Positions 8,230-17,478 of a stretch of DNA of 64,000 bases are shown piece after piece (position 1 is the first letter of the stretch; every line of letters begins with the position of its first letter). A program made the translations under genes and the position numbers. Source of the stretch: Catellatospora paridis (GTDB lineage Bacteria > Actinomycetota > Actinomycetes > Mycobacteriales > Micromonosporaceae). The notes beneath the pieces are model-generated. The model was not told the DNA's origin. It was given only the letters and a program-made list of their open reading frames with translations, and made no database searches. The stretch spans positions 744,001-808,000 of the forward strand of contig NZ_ML769312.1 in NCBI RefSeq assembly GCF_009720365.1. Direction: 5' to 3'.

Positions 8230-9376
8230 GCGGCTCTGCCCGGCCGGGCCGGGGTTTGCGCTGGACTGGGCCGCGGTCGAGCGGGAGTTCGCCTGGATCC
8301 GCCGGCTGGCCGGGGTGGCGCAGGACCCGGTCCACCATGCCGAGGGTGACGTGCTCACGCACACCCGGTTGGCCGCGCAGGCGCTGGTGTCGCTGCCGCA
8401 GTGGCGGGCGCGGCCGCGGGCCGAGCAGGTGCGGCTGTTCGCCGCGGTGCTGCTGCACGACGTGGCCAAACCCGACTGCACCCGGCACGACGGCGAGCGG
8501 GTCACCGCGCACGGGCACTCCCGGCGCGGCGAGCTGACCGCCCGGCGGGTGCTGTGGGAGCTGGGCACGCCGATCGACGACCGCGAGCACGTGGCGGCGC
8601 TGGTGCGCCACCACCAGGTGCCGTTCTGGGCCCTGGAGCGCCCGGACCTGGAGCAGCTCGTGCTGCGGGTGTCGCTGACGGCACGCAACGACGACCTGGC
8701 GCTGCTGGCCACCGCCGACATCGTCGGCCGGGTCTGCGCGGACGCGGACACGGTGTTGGAGAACATCGGGCTGTTCCAGGAGTACTGCGCAGACCTGGGG
8801 GTGCTGGACCGGCCGTGGCAGTTCACGTCGGATCACGCCCGGTTCATGTATTTCCGCACCCCGGGCCGCGACCCGCGGTACGCGGCCTACGACGACACCC
8901 GGCTGACCGTGACGGTGCTGTCGGGGCTGCCGGGGACGGGCAAGGACACCTGGCTGGCCGCGCACCGGCCCGGCCTGCCCGTGGTCAGCCTGGACGCGAT
9001 CCGGGCGCGGTCGGGCGTGGATCCGGCCGGCGACCAGCGGGCGGTCGCCGCGGCGGCGCACGAGCTGGCACGCGGGCACCTGCGGGCGGGGCGGGCGTTC
9101 GTGTGGAACGCGACGAACGTGTCGCGCCAGCACCGCGAGATCTGCATCGGGCTGGCCGCGGCGTACGGGGCACGGGTGGAGCTGGTCGCGCTGGAGGCGC
9201 CCGGGCCGGTGCTGCGGGCGCGCAACGCGGCCAGGCCGGCGCCGGTGCCGAACGCGGTGATCGATAAGCTGATCGGCAAGTGGGAGACCCCGGACGTGAC
9301 CGAGTCGCACACCCTACACCGGCTGGACACGAATGATCGTGTACTTCACGTGATCCCGCGGTCACCGGTGGCCTAG
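8216..9376 (+). CDS. HD-Pnk: 2',3'-phosphatase (HD) / polynucleotide 5'-kinase
   Basis: A 386-residue two-domain end-healing enzyme. The N-terminal HD domain has HHAEGDVLTHT (His40-41, His49), LLHDVAKP (His81-Asp82) and HGH (99-101), and should remove 2',3'-cyclic or 3'-phosphates. The C-terminal kinase has the P-loop GLPGTGKDT (237-245), SLDAIRAR (Asp260), WNATNVSRQHR (298-306) and the lid arginines RNAARP, as in T4 Pnk-type 5'-OH kinases. The order HD then Pnk is that of the HD-Pnk described from Runella. With the ligase just upstream it forms a complete RNA break repair unit: heal both ends, then seal. ATG 8216 lies inside the ligase gene. Its TAG stop forms part of the -10 box of the next gene. 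Confidence 0.9.
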   Translation: MQAFERLCPAGPGFALDWAAVEREFAWIRRLAGVAQDPVHHAEGDVLTHTRLAAQALVSLPQWRARPRAEQVRLFAAVLLHDVAKPDCTRHDGERVTAHGHSRRGELTARRVLWELGTPIDDREHVAALVRHHQVPFWALERPDLEQLVLRVSLTARNDDLALLATADIVGRVCADADTVLENIGLFQEYCADLGVLDRPWQFTSDHARFMYFRTPGRDPRYAAYDDTRLTVTVLSGLPGTGKDTWLAAHRPGLPVVSLDAIRARSGVDPAGDQRAVAAAAHELARGHLRAGRAFVWNATNVSRQHREICIGLAAAYGARVELVALEAPGPVLRARNAARPAPVPNAVIDKLIGKWETPDVTESHTLHRLDTNDRVLHVIPRSPVA

Positions 9377-9379
9377 AGT
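9374..9379 (+). promoter_or_regulatory. leaderless -10 box overlapping a stop codon
   Basis: TAGAGT begins with the TAG stop codon of the HD-Pnk gene and ends six bases before GTG 9386 of the trehalose-phosphatase gene, the spacing expected when transcription starts at the start codon. Confidence 0.6.
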
Positions 9380-9385
9380 AGGCAA

Positions 9386-10189
9386 GTGATCGAATCGCAG
9401 AGCGTCACTGACGCACTACGTATAGCAGCCGAAAGACGTCAAAACTGCGGTTTCTTCTTCGACTTCGACGGAACCCTGTCCGAGATCCGCGACGACCCGG
9501 CCGGCGTCGAGCCGGTGCCGGGCGTCGTCGCGGCCGTCGCCGAGATCGCCGAGCACATCCGCACCGTCGCGGTCGTGTCCGGACGCCCCGTCGAGTTCCT
9601 GCGCAAGCACTTCGGCGGCCTGCCGGTGCGCCTGTACGGCCTCTACGGCATGGAGTCCCTCGACGAGCACGGCACCCTGTGGACCGACCCGGAGGTCGTG
9701 CCGTGGATCTCCGCGGTCGCCGACGTGGCCAAACGCGCGGTCGCCGAACTGGACCCCGACATCCTGGTCGAGGACAAGCGGCTGTCGGTCGCCCTGCACT
9801 ACCGCACCGCCCCCCACCTGCGCGCCCAGGTCGAACGCTGGGGCGGCGACCGGGCCGCCGAGTACGGCCTGGCGCCGCTGCCCGGCCGCATGGTCCTCGA
9901 ACTCAAGCCGCCCATCCGCCGCGACAAGGGCGGCGTCGTGCGCAGCGCCACCCGCGACCTCGACTGCGTCTGGTACTTCGGCGACGACCTGGGCGACCTG
10001 CCCGCGCTCACCGCGCTGGCCGACCGCGCCAAGGCCGACCGCGGCTTCGAGGTGTTCCGGGTCGGGGTGTCCAACCCCGAGACCGGCGACCAGGTCGCCG
10101 CCATGATGGACGTCATCGTCGGCTCGCCGCGCGATCTGGTGCCGCTGCTGCGCCAGGCCGGGCAGGCCTTCACCCCTTCGCACACCTGA
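9386..10189 (+). CDS. otsB: trehalose-6-phosphate phosphatase
   Basis: A 267-residue HAD-superfamily phosphatase of the OtsB type, removing phosphate from trehalose-6-phosphate to give trehalose. Motif I is FFFDFDGTLS (Asp26 and Asp28, nucleophile and acid), motif II VVSGRPVEFL, the cap region contains GLYGMES, motif III is the lysine in PPIRRDKGG, and motif IV is YFGDDLGD. The trehalose-phosphate synthase (otsA) is not in the window, so the pathway partner lies elsewhere. The gene has its own probable leaderless promoter at 9374-9379. Trehalose metabolism may connect with the GH15 enzyme at 22420, some of whose relatives are trehalases. Confidence 0.92.
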   Translation: MIESQSVTDALRIAAERRQNCGFFFDFDGTLSEIRDDPAGVEPVPGVVAAVAEIAEHIRTVAVVSGRPVEFLRKHFGGLPVRLYGLYGMESLDEHGTLWTDPEVVPWISAVADVAKRAVAELDPDILVEDKRLSVALHYRTAPHLRAQVERWGGDRAAEYGLAPLPGRMVLELKPPIRRDKGGVVRSATRDLDCVWYFGDDLGDLPALTALADRAKADRGFEVFRVGVSNPETGDQVAAMMDVIVGSPRDLVPLLRQAGQAFTPSHT

Positions 10190-10244
10190 TCGAAGGCCCG
10201 GCGGCGCAGGATTGAGTTCCGGGCCGCCGGGGTAAGCGCTGATC

Positions 10245-11264
10245 ATGCCGGAATCAGTCATGGTGTTCTCACCGTCCCCGCAGCTCACCGTCACCATCGA
10301 GCAGGTCGGCGACGAGGAGGAGATCCACCTGCACGCCGGCGGGCAGGGCGTCTGGGTAGCTCGGATGATCAAATCCCTGGGCGTACGGGTCGTGCTGTGC
10401 TCCGCGTTCGGCGACGAGACCGGCCGGGTGGTGCGCAACCTCATCCTCGACGAGGGCCTGGAGGTCGGCGCGATCGACGTCTCCGCCCGCAACGGGGCCT
10501 ACGTGCACGACCGCCGCGACGGCGAGCGCACCGAGATCGCCCAGGCCCCCGGGCAGCCGCTGAGCCGCCACGACCAGGACGAGCTCTACAACGTCGCGCT
10601 CGCCGAGGGCCTGCGCGCCGAGGTCGCGATGCTGGCCGGCGTCGCCGACCCGCAGGTGCTGCCCCCCGACGTGTACCGGCGGCTCGCCGGCGACCTGCGC
10701 CGCAACGGCACCAAGGTCGTCGCGGACCTGTCCGGCGACTACCTGACCGCCGTCCTGGAGGGCGGCGTCGACGTGCTCAAGGTGTCCCACGAGGAGGTGC
10801 TGCGCGACGGCCGCGCCACCGAGGACACCATCGCCGGCCTGGTCGCGGCCATGCACCGGCTGCGCGAGGAGGGCGCCGCCGCCGTCGTGCTCAGCCGCGC
10901 CGAGCATCCCGCGCTCGTGCTCATCGACGACGAGGTGCGCCAGGTCGAGCTGCCCCGCCTCGAACCCGCCGACCACCGCGGCGCGGGCGACTCGATGACC
11001 GCCGGCGTCGTCGCGATGCTGGCCCGCGGCCGCGACCTCGACGAGGCCGTACGCACCGGCGCCGCCGCGGGCGCGCTCAACGTCACCCGGCACGGGCTGG
11101 GCACCGGCCGCGCCGACGTGATCTCCCAGTTCACCACCAGGGTCAAGCTGACCGCGCTGCCCGGCGCGAACGACGGCGCTCCCCCGCCGGGCTCCGGCGG
11201 CGGCCAACGCGGCGGCGGCCACACGTCTCCCGAACAGCTCGCAGAGAAGGTGAAGCATTCATGA
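10245..11264 (+). CDS. PfkB-family sugar kinase (1-phosphofructokinase-like)
   Basis: A 339-residue ribokinase/PfkB-family kinase. It has the N-terminal glycine pair in LHAGGQGVWVARMIKSLG, a nucleotide-binding LKVSHEEVL region and the C-terminal signature RGAGDSMTAGVV with the catalytic Asp. The first motif resembles 1-phosphofructokinases and tagatose-6-phosphate kinases more than ribokinase. The last ~40 residues (PPPGSGGGQRGGGH...) are a low-complexity, probably disordered tail beyond the usual ~310-residue fold. It is coupled to surE by an ATGA overlap. No PTS or fructose operon is nearby, so the true sugar-phosphate substrate is open. Confidence 0.85.
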   Translation: MPESVMVFSPSPQLTVTIEQVGDEEEIHLHAGGQGVWVARMIKSLGVRVVLCSAFGDETGRVVRNLILDEGLEVGAIDVSARNGAYVHDRRDGERTEIAQAPGQPLSRHDQDELYNVALAEGLRAEVAMLAGVADPQVLPPDVYRRLAGDLRRNGTKVVADLSGDYLTAVLEGGVDVLKVSHEEVLRDGRATEDTIAGLVAAMHRLREEGAAAVVLSRAEHPALVLIDDEVRQVELPRLEPADHRGAGDSMTAGVVAMLARGRDLDEAVRTGAAAGALNVTRHGLGTGRADVISQFTTRVKLTALPGANDGAPPPGSGGGQRGGGHTSPEQLAEKVKHS

Positions 11265-12043
11265 CCCGGGTCCTGATCACCAACGACGACGGCATCGAGG
11301 CCCCCGGCCTGCACCGGCTCGCGCTCGCCGCGGCCAAGGCGGGCTTCGACGTGGTGGTGGCGGCGCCGGCCCGCGACTCCAGTGGCGCGAGCGCCGCGAT
11401 CAGCGCCGTCGCGCAGGACGGCCGGATCATCGTGGAGGAACGTAAGCTGCCCGACCTCGACGGGGTGCCCGCGTACGCCGTGACCGGGACCCCGGCGATG
11501 GCGGCGCTGATCGCGACCCGGGGCGCTTTCGGGGACCCGCCCGAGGTGGTGTTGTCGGGCATCAACCGCGGCGCGAACGCCGGCCCCGCGGTGCTGCACT
11601 CCGGCACCGTCGGCGCGGCGCTGACCGGGGCCGCCTACGGCTGCCAGGGCCTGGCCGTGTCCCTCGATCTCGCCGACGGGGACCTGACCGACGACGACCG
11701 GCACTGGGACACCGCAGCCGTGTACGCGGTCGCGCTGCTGTCGTTGCTGGACGGGCTGCCGCAGTCGACGGTGCTCAACCTGAACGTGCCCGACCTGCCC
11801 GCCGATCAGGTCCGCGGGCTGTGCCGGGCCCGGTTCGGCCGGTTCGGCCAGGTGCAGATGCGCATCGCCGAGCGCGGCAGCGGCTTCGTGCGCACCGCCC
11901 TGGAGGACTCAGGCGCGCACCTGGAGCCGGGCACCGACATGGCGCTGCTGGCCGACGGGTATGCCACCGTCACGCCGCTGCAGCCGCTCGGCGAGGCCGC
12001 CGTCGACCTGCCCGACCTCGCGGACCTGCTCACCGCGGTCTGA
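11261..12043 (+). CDS. surE: 5'/3'-nucleotidase SurE
   Basis: A 260-residue SurE survival protein, a metal-dependent nucleoside monophosphate phosphatase. The N-terminal VLITNDDGIEAPGL has the metal-binding Asp9-Asp10, PARDSSGAS gives the conserved serine, and SGINRGANAG the conserved Asn. Length matches the family. ATG 11261 overlaps the PfkB stop codon (ATGA), so both are made from one mRNA. What links the two is unclear; a role in returning phosphorylated metabolites is possible. The stop codon lies seven bases from the convergent gene's stop, without an obvious hairpin between them. Confidence 0.93.
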   Translation: MTRVLITNDDGIEAPGLHRLALAAAKAGFDVVVAAPARDSSGASAAISAVAQDGRIIVEERKLPDLDGVPAYAVTGTPAMAALIATRGAFGDPPEVVLSGINRGANAGPAVLHSGTVGAALTGAAYGCQGLAVSLDLADGDLTDDDRHWDTAAVYAVALLSLLDGLPQSTVLNLNVPDLPADQVRGLCRARFGRFGQVQMRIAERGSGFVRTALEDSGAHLEPGTDMALLADGYATVTPLQPLGEAAVDLPDLADLLTAV

Positions 12044-12050
12044 GCTGCGA

Positions 12051-12521
12051 CTACGACGACGTCGAGCCCAGCGCGGAGATCAGGGCGGCGCCACCGCAGC
12101 ACAGGATGAAGACGGCCGGGAGCACGACGAGCATCATGGCGTAGTTCGACCACATGCCGAACGTGGTGACGTCGACGCCCTGGCCGTCGTGGACCCGGTT
12201 GCGCCACCCGCCGAACCGGAACGCGAGCTGGTGTCCCGCGCCGGGGTGCACGGTCAGCCTCGTCTTGATCATCGGCATGCCGAACGGGTCGGTCACCTTC
12301 ACCTCGTGCGGCCCGGCCGGGACCACGACGTGGTAGGTGCCCTCACCGCCGAACGGCACCTGCCGACCGTCGATCTTGAGCTTGGACGTGGACGCCGCCG
12401 AGACGATGTAGGGGCCGCGGTTGAAGCTCACGACCAGCACACCGTGCCCCTCCGGCACGGGCACGGGCATCGGATACGCGGTGAAGGGCATGACAGGGCC
12501 GGGGTGGAAGGGCTGCACCAT
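12051..12521 (-). CDS. tail-anchored hypothetical protein
   Basis: A 156-residue protein from the chosen ATG 12521; an in-frame alternative lies 28 codons upstream. The N-terminus is Pro/Met-rich (MVQPFHPGPVMPFTAYPMPV), followed by a beta-rich domain (HGVLVVSFNRGPYIVSAAS, EGTYHVVVPAGPHEVKV, HQLAFRFGGWRN) resembling small PEGA-like or carboxypeptidase-regulatory folds, then one membrane helix near the C-terminus (YAMMLVVLPAVFILCCGGAALIS). No defined family was recognised. The CATGAT preceding the chosen start by seven bases could be a -10 box. Confidence 0.62.
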   Translation of the reverse strand: MVQPFHPGPVMPFTAYPMPVPVPEGHGVLVVSFNRGPYIVSAASTSKLKIDGRQVPFGGEGTYHVVVPAGPHEVKVTDPFGMPMIKTRLTVHPGAGHQLAFRFGGWRNRVHDGQGVDVTTFGMWSNYAMMLVVLPAVFILCCGGAALISALGSTSS

Positions 12522-12680
12522 GCGGCCGATCATGCCAGAACGGTGCGAACTCGCGCGACCGTCCACAACCGACCACCCGCAGTTGTCCGGGCACCGACCC
12601 GCCACGTGCTGCAGCTTCGGGGAAAGTGCGTGAACCGGGTGCCACCGGCGGGCAGTCTGGCCGAAACCGAGGCGCGTGGC

Positions 12681-12989
12681 TCAGTGGGCCGGGTTCTCGG
12701 TGTGCGGCTTGCGGCCGAGCTGGCGCCAGCCGGTCTCGGCGACGTCCACGTCGTAGTGCTCGGCGGCGGCGACCAGGTTGGCGAAGGCGAGGTCGCGCTC
12801 GTCGTCGTTGACGTCCTTGACCTGGTCGAAGCGGGCCAGTGCGTTGCGCACGTGGTCGGCGTCGGTCAGCGGCAGCTTGCGCTTGTCCGGGAACGCGAAC
12901 ACCGATTCGGGCAGGCGGTTCTTGTCCGCCGTGCTCAGCTCGCCCTCGACCTGGTGCGCCCGCCAGGTGGTTTTGGTGTTGGTTGTCAT
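12681..12989 (-). CDS. small conserved hypothetical protein (DUF6582-like)
   Basis: A 102-residue soluble protein with an N-terminal THR/LYS-rich start (MTTNTKTTWRAHQVEGELST) and a core LPESVFAFPDKRKLPLTDADHVRNALARFDQV. The pattern of FAFPDKRK followed by DADHVRNALARF recurs in small actinobacterial and plasmid proteins sometimes grouped as DUF6582; I give that name with low confidence. No metal site, signal peptide or membrane helix is seen. It follows the xdh-like operon in the same direction but is separated from it by a hairpin at 13013-13037, so it is probably transcribed on its own. Confidence 0.6.
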   Translation of the reverse strand: MTTNTKTTWRAHQVEGELSTADKNRLPESVFAFPDKRKLPLTDADHVRNALARFDQVKDVNDDERDLAFANLVAAAEHYDVDVAETGWRQLGRKPHTENPAH

Positions 12990-13012
12990 GATTCGTGGTT
13001 ACCCGGCGACCG

Positions 13013-13037
13013 CGGGGGCCCAAACGTCGGGCCCCCG
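13013..13037 (-). terminator. terminator of the molybdenum hydroxylase operon
   Basis: A 9-bp GC-only stem (13013-13021 with 13029-13037) and a seven-base AAACGTC loop lie just past the stop codon of the large subunit, reading on the minus strand. No U tract is visible, as is common in high-GC actinobacteria. Confidence 0.6.
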
Positions 13038-13040
13038 GGG

Positions 13041-15248
13041 TCACATCATGAGCTGGTCGACGGTGATGGGCAGGTCCCGCATCCGGCGGCCGGTGGCGTG
13101 GTGGACGGCGTTGCCGATCGCGGCCGCGACGCCGACCAGGCCGATCTCGCCGATGCCCTTCGTGCCGGACGGGGTGTAGCGGTCGGGTTCGCCGACGAAG
13201 ACGACCTCGACGTCGGGCACGTCGGCGCTGACGGCCACCAGGTAGTCGCCGAAGGTGCCGTTGGCGACCCGGCCGGTGCCGGGGTCGGTCAGCGTGTCCT
13301 CGAACAGGGCCTGGCCGATGCCGCCGACGGTCGCGCCGAGGATCTGGCTGCGGGCCAGCTTCCGGTTGAGGATGCGGCCGCCGTCGGTGACGCTGACGAC
13401 CCGGCGCACCCGCAGCCGGCCGATCATCGGGTCGATGGCGACCTCGACGAACCGGGCCCCGTACGCGCCCGCGTGGACCATGCCGGCCGCCGCCGCGTCG
13501 GGCGGCCGGAGCCGGCCGTCGCCGGACATCTCCACCAGCCCCTGCCCGGCGAGCAGGTCGGCGATCGGGACCCGCACCGACGGATCGTCGCGGCGGCACA
13601 GCGCGCCGTCGCGGCACACCACGTCGTCGGGGCCCAGGCCGTGCAGCGGCGAGTCCGCGCCGGCCAGGGTGAGCAGCTCGCCCTGCAGGTGCGACACGGC
13701 GTCGATGACCGCGTTGGACAGCGACGAGGCCAGGCCGGACCCGCCGGACTGGGCGCTGGCGGGCATGTCGCTGTCGCCGAGCCGGCAGTCGACCTGCTGC
13801 GGGTGCAGCCCGAGCAGGTCCGCGGCGAGCTGCGTGATGACCGTGTACGTGCCGGTGCCGATGTCGGTGGCGGCGGACCGCACGGCGGCGGTGCCGTCGG
13901 CGTACACCGTGACGCGGGCCTGGGACATGGGCAGGTAGGCGAAGAATCCGGCGGCGGCCATGCCCCAGCCGAGCAGCAGGTCGCCTTCGCGCATCGACGA
14001 GGGCCGCGGGTCGCGCCGCGACCACCCGAACAGTTCCGCGCCGACCCGGCAGCACTCGATCACCCCGTTGGACGACCAGGGCTTGCCGCTGGCCGGGTCG
14101 AGGTCGGTGGCGAGGTTGCGCAGCCGCAGTTCGAGCGGGTCCATGCCGAGTTCGTAGGCGAGTTCGTCCATCGCGGTCTCGATCGCCCAGTTGCCTTCGG
14201 CCTCGCCGGGGGCGCGCATCGAGGTCGGGTAGCGGCGGTTGAGCCGGACGGTGCGCTCGACCGTGGCGACGTTCGGGCAGGCGTACAGATGGCCGGTGCC
14301 GCTCGTGATCAGGCCCACCGCCAGGAAGTCGATCGACGACAGCACCGTCGCCCGGTGCTCGATCATGGTCAGTGTGCCGTCGCGGGTCGCGCCCAGGCGC
14401 ACCTGCTGCTCGGTGTCGGGGCGGTGCCCGACTAGCCGGAACATCTGCGGCCGGGTCAGCATGAGCTTGACGGGACGGCCGAGTTCCCGGGCGGCCCCGG
14501 CGGCGAGCAGCTTGTAGGGCCACTGGTTGAGCCCGGCGCCGAACCCGCCGCCGAGGTAGGGCACCCGCACGCGTACGCCCGACTCGGGCACGCCGAACAT
14601 TGCGGCCAGGGTCTTGCGCAGCGCGATGGTGCCCTGCGTCGTGTCATGGATCTCCAGGTGGTCGCCGTCCCAGGCGGCGACGCAGCCCATCAGGCCGAGC
14701 GGGTTGTTGGTGTTCTCCGGGGTCCGGTAGGTCGCGCCGATGCGCACGTCGGCGGCGGCCCAGCCGGCCTCGGTGTCGCCGCGGGACGTGTCCGGCGACA
14801 GCGGCAGCGGCTCGGGCTGCCCGGCGGCGGGGTCGAGCAGCGGCGCCTCGGCCGCGTAGGTGATCTCGATGAGCCGGGCGGCTTCGGTGGCCTCCTGCGA
14901 GGTGTCCGCGACGACCAGGGCGACCTCCTGGCCGTGGAAGGTGATCCGGCCGTCCTGCAGCGGTGCGGTCGGGGCCTCGCCGAACAGGACGTCGGGCGAG
15001 GGGTTCAGGCGCGGGAAGTTCTCGTGCGTGAACACGGCCCGCACCCCGGGCAGCGTCAGCAGCGCACTGGTGTCGATCTTCGTGATGGTGCCCGCGCCGA
15101 CGGTCGAGGTCACCACGACCGCGTGCACCATGCCGGGCAGGGTGACGTCGCTGGCGTACGGCGCGGTGCCGGTGACCTTGTGCGGGCCGTCGACGCGGTC
15201 GATGCCCTTGCCCACCCAGGTGCCCAGATCGGGCTTCGTGGCGGTCAT
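13041..15248 (-). CDS. molybdopterin-binding subunit of aldehyde/xanthine dehydrogenase (PaoC-type)
   Basis: A 735-residue large subunit of a molybdenum hydroxylase. It starts with the a/b-hammerhead domain ([22 protein letters not shown]) and contains [40 protein letters not shown] and, near the C-terminus, [12 protein letters not shown], whose Glu is the catalytic base of the family. Length and motifs resemble PaoC/YagR (about 730 residues) rather than eukaryotic xanthine oxidase. It is the last gene of a three-gene operon with ATGA overlaps. Substrate is probably an aldehyde or N-heterocycle. The dedicated chaperone (PaoD/XdhC) is not in the window. Confidence 0.92.
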   Translation of the reverse strand: MTATKPDLGTWVGKGIDRVDGPHKVTGTAPYASDVTLPGMVHAVVVTSTVGAGTITKIDTSALLTLPGVRAVFTHENFPRLNPSPDVLFGEAPTAPLQDGRITFHGQEVALVVADTSQEATEAARLIEITYAAEAPLLDPAAGQPEPLPLSPDTSRGDTEAGWAAADVRIGATYRTPENTNNPLGLMGCVAAWDGDHLEIHDTTQGTIALRKTLAAMFGVPESGVRVRVPYLGGGFGAGLNQWPYKLLAAGAARELGRPVKLMLTRPQMFRLVGHRPDTEQQVRLGATRDGTLTMIEHRATVLSSIDFLAVGLITSGTGHLYACPNVATVERTVRLNRRYPTSMRAPGEAEGNWAIETAMDELAYELGMDPLELRLRNLATDLDPASGKPWSSNGVIECCRVGAELFGWSRRDPRPSSMREGDLLLGWGMAAAGFFAYLPMSQARVTVYADGTAAVRSAATDIGTGTYTVITQLAADLLGLHPQQVDCRLGDSDMPASAQSGGSGLASSLSNAVIDAVSHLQGELLTLAGADSPLHGLGPDDVVCRDGALCRRDDPSVRVPIADLLAGQGLVEMSGDGRLRPPDAAAAGMVHAGAYGARFVEVAIDPMIGRLRVRRVVSVTDGGRILNRKLARSQILGATVGGIGQALFEDTLTDPGTGRVANGTFGDYLVAVSADVPDVEVVFVGEPDRYTPSGTKGIGEIGLVGVAAAIGNAVHHATGRRMRDLPITVDQLMM

Positions 15249-16234
15249 CGGGTCGCCTCCGTCATCGTGATCAGCTGCCGGCTGAGCGTGCGCACCGCGA
15301 GGTCGACCTTGAACGCGGTGCCGGGCACCGTGAACGCGGACGCCATGGTGGCCCGCCCGGCCTGCTCGAAGCGCACCGGGTCGACGTGGGTGCCGCGCAG
15401 CATCTCCTCGGCCTCGCGGGCCCGCCACGGCACGGAGCCGACGCCGCCGAGCCCGATCCGGATGTCGGCGATCATGTCGCCGTCCATCTGCACCGCGACC
15501 GCGGCCGAGGTGAGCGCGAACTCGTAGGAGGCCCGGTCGCGGACCTTCAGGTAGCCCGAGCGCCAACCCTGAGGCAGCAGCGGCACGTCGATCTCGGTGA
15601 TCAGGTCGCCGTGGCCGAGGACGTTCTCGATGGACGGGCCCTCGTCGGCCCGCACCCAGAACTCGCTCAGCGGGATGCGCCGCTGCCCGCTCGGCCCGCT
15701 GACCAGCACCGAGGCCTCGACGGCGAGTAGCGGAACGGCCACGTCGGAGGCGTGCAGCGCGATGCAGCGCTCGTCGACGCCGAGCACGGCGTGCATGCGG
15801 GCGACGCCGTCGACGGCCGCGCAGCCCGAGTCGGGGCTGCGCCGGTTGCAGGCGGCCACGGTCGGGTCGCGAAAGTAGCGGCAGCGGGTGCGCTGCAGCA
15901 GGTTGCCGCCGATGGTGGCCATGTTGCGCAGCTGCACCGTCGCCCCGGCCAGCAGCGCCTCCCGGACGAACGTCAGGCGCTGCGCGACGACGGGTTCGGC
16001 GGCGAGCTGCTCCATGGTGGTCAGCGCGCCGACCTTGAGCTGCTGGCTCTCGACCAGGATGCCGCGCAGCGGCAGGCGGCTGATGTCGACGAGGCGGTCG
16101 GGTGTCCACACGCCGTCCTTCATCAGGTCCAGCTGGGTGGTGCCGCCGGCCAGGAACGCGGCCTGCGGGTCGGCGGCGACCGAGGCGACGGCCTCGTCGA
16201 CGGCGTCGGGACGGTCGTAGACGAATGCCCGCAT
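15245..16234 (-). CDS. FAD-binding subunit with Fe-S cysteines (PaoB-type)
   Basis: A 329-residue FAD-binding domain-5 protein: [15 protein letters not shown] and [17 protein letters not shown] are the FAD contact loops. Cysteines 118, 129, 138 and 157 occur in the arrangement RTRCRYF, AACNRR, DSGC and DERCIALH, which is how E. coli PaoB holds its extra [4Fe-4S] cluster; ordinary xanthine dehydrogenase FAD subunits lack it. It should carry electrons from the 2Fe-2S subunit to FAD and then to an acceptor. Both ends overlap neighbours by four bases (ATGA). Confidence 0.9.
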   Translation of the reverse strand: MRAFVYDRPDAVDEAVASVAADPQAAFLAGGTTQLDLMKDGVWTPDRLVDISRLPLRGILVESQQLKVGALTTMEQLAAEPVVAQRLTFVREALLAGATVQLRNMATIGGNLLQRTRCRYFRDPTVAACNRRSPDSGCAAVDGVARMHAVLGVDERCIALHASDVAVPLLAVEASVLVSGPSGQRRIPLSEFWVRADEGPSIENVLGHGDLITEIDVPLLPQGWRSGYLKVRDRASYEFALTSAAVAVQMDGDMIADIRIGLGGVGSVPWRAREAEEMLRGTHVDPVRFEQAGRATMASAFTVPGTAFKVDLAVRTLSRQLITMTEATR

Positions 16235-16752
16235 CACGCACCTCCTCCGGCCGCCTCGCGCACCGCGGCGACGATGTTGTCGTACGCGCCGCAGCGGCAC
16301 AGGTTGCCCGACATGTATTCGCGGATCTCGGCGTCGCTGCCCGCGCGGCCCTCGCGCAGCAGGCAGACCGCGGACATGAGCTGCCCGGGAGTGCAGAAGC
16401 CGCACTGGAACGCGTCGTGGCGCACGAACGCCTCCTGCAACGGGTGCAGCCGGCCCTCCTCGTCGATGAGCCCTTCGACGGTGGTCACCTGCCGGCCGTC
16501 GACCTGCGCGGCGAGCATCAGGCACGACACCACCCGCGCCCCGTCGACGTGCACCGTGCACGCGCCGCAGGCGCCCTGGTCGCAGCCGCGTTTGGTGCCG
16601 GTGAGCCCGGACGAGTCGCGCAGCGCCTCCAGCAGCGTGGTGCGGGTGTCGACGCGCCACTGCACGGGTGCGCCGTTGACGACGGTGAACACGTCGACGG
16701 TGTACTCATCCTGCGCCGTTGGGGCTGGTGCGGTGCTTCGGGTGGTTTTCAC
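16234..16752 (-). CDS. [2Fe-2S] subunit of the molybdenum hydroxylase (PaoA-type)
   Basis: A 172-residue protein with the two 2Fe-2S sites of the family. The plant-ferredoxin-like site uses Cys57, 62, 65 and 77 ([20 protein letters not shown]), and the helical site Cys117, 120, 152 and 154 ([10 protein letters not shown] and [10 protein letters not shown]). GTG 16752 is chosen because GGAGGC lies just before it and it gives the normal length; the frame stays open ~80 codons upstream but without family similarity. No Tat signal is seen with this start, so unlike E. coli PaoA the enzyme is probably cytoplasmic. It is the first gene of the operon, divergent from the histidine phosphatase gene. 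Confidence 0.92.
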   Translation of the reverse strand: MKTTRSTAPAPTAQDEYTVDVFTVVNGAPVQWRVDTRTTLLEALRDSSGLTGTKRGCDQGACGACTVHVDGARVVSCLMLAAQVDGRQVTTVEGLIDEEGRLHPLQEAFVRHDAFQCGFCTPGQLMSAVCLLREGRAGSDAEIREYMSGNLCRCGAYDNIVAAVREAAGGGA

Positions 16753-16922
16753 GGGATGCCTCCGGCCGCCGCCCGGTCGCCGCAGGGCCTGCCGCGCCGA
16801 CGACCGGCATGGAGTGGACATCTCAGAATGCCATCGATCGCCGCAGCTCAACGCCTGTTTCAGCGATCCGGTGCGGGTGAGGAGGGACTGCGTGCGCGGG
16901 GTGGTTCGCCTACGCTGGCCGG

Positions 16923-17474
16923 ATGCGTCGGCTCGAGGTGCGCCGCCACTCGTACACCAAGAAGGACGCCGCCCGCGGCCGCGGCTCACACCTGTCCGGC
17001 GACGGGGTCGCCGCGGCCCGGGCCGCCGGGGAGGCGCTCGGCCCAGTCGGCTACGTGCTGACCAGCATGTCGCCGCGGGCCATGGAGACGGCCGTGGCGA
17101 TGGGCTTCGCCGTCGACGACACCGCCGAGATGCCGTCCGGCTACGTGCCGGGCGAGGTCGACCACCACGACCAGTGGCGCTGGGAGCGGCCCTTCGTCAC
17201 CTACGCCGAGCTGATCGCCGCCGGCCGGGGGCTCGCCGACGTGGCGCTCGCCAACCGGGCGCTGTGGCTGGCCGCGCTGGCGCGGGTGCCCGACGGCGCG
17301 ACGGCGCTGGTCGTCGGGCACGGCGGCACCCTGGAACCGGGGTTGGTCGCCTGCGCGCCCGACGCCGACCACGCGGTGTGGGGTCCGGCGTTCGGCCACC
17401 TGCACGGGGCCACCCTGGACTTCGACGGCGACCGGCTCGTCAGCGTCACCGTGCGGCGCACACCCGCGGCGTGA
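16923..17474 (+). CDS. histidine phosphatase superfamily protein
   Basis: A 183-residue phosphoglycerate-mutase-like phosphatase. The N-terminal VRRHSYTKK provides the phospho-accepting histidine in place of the commoner RHG/RHA, LSGDGVAAARAAGEAL and TSMSPRAMETA follow as expected, and VVGHGGTLEP supplies the second catalytic histidine. It is comparable in size to SixA-type phosphatases. Substrate unknown. Leaderless start: TACGCT at 16911-16916, ATG at 16923. The fructosamine kinase gene follows after four bases, so the two are probably cotranscribed. Confidence 0.85.
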   Translation: MRRLEVRRHSYTKKDAARGRGSHLSGDGVAAARAAGEALGPVGYVLTSMSPRAMETAVAMGFAVDDTAEMPSGYVPGEVDHHDQWRWERPFVTYAELIAAGRGLADVALANRALWLAALARVPDGATALVVGHGGTLEPGLVACAPDADHAVWGPAFGHLHGATLDFDGDRLVSVTVRRTPAA

Positions 17475-17478
17475 CCTG

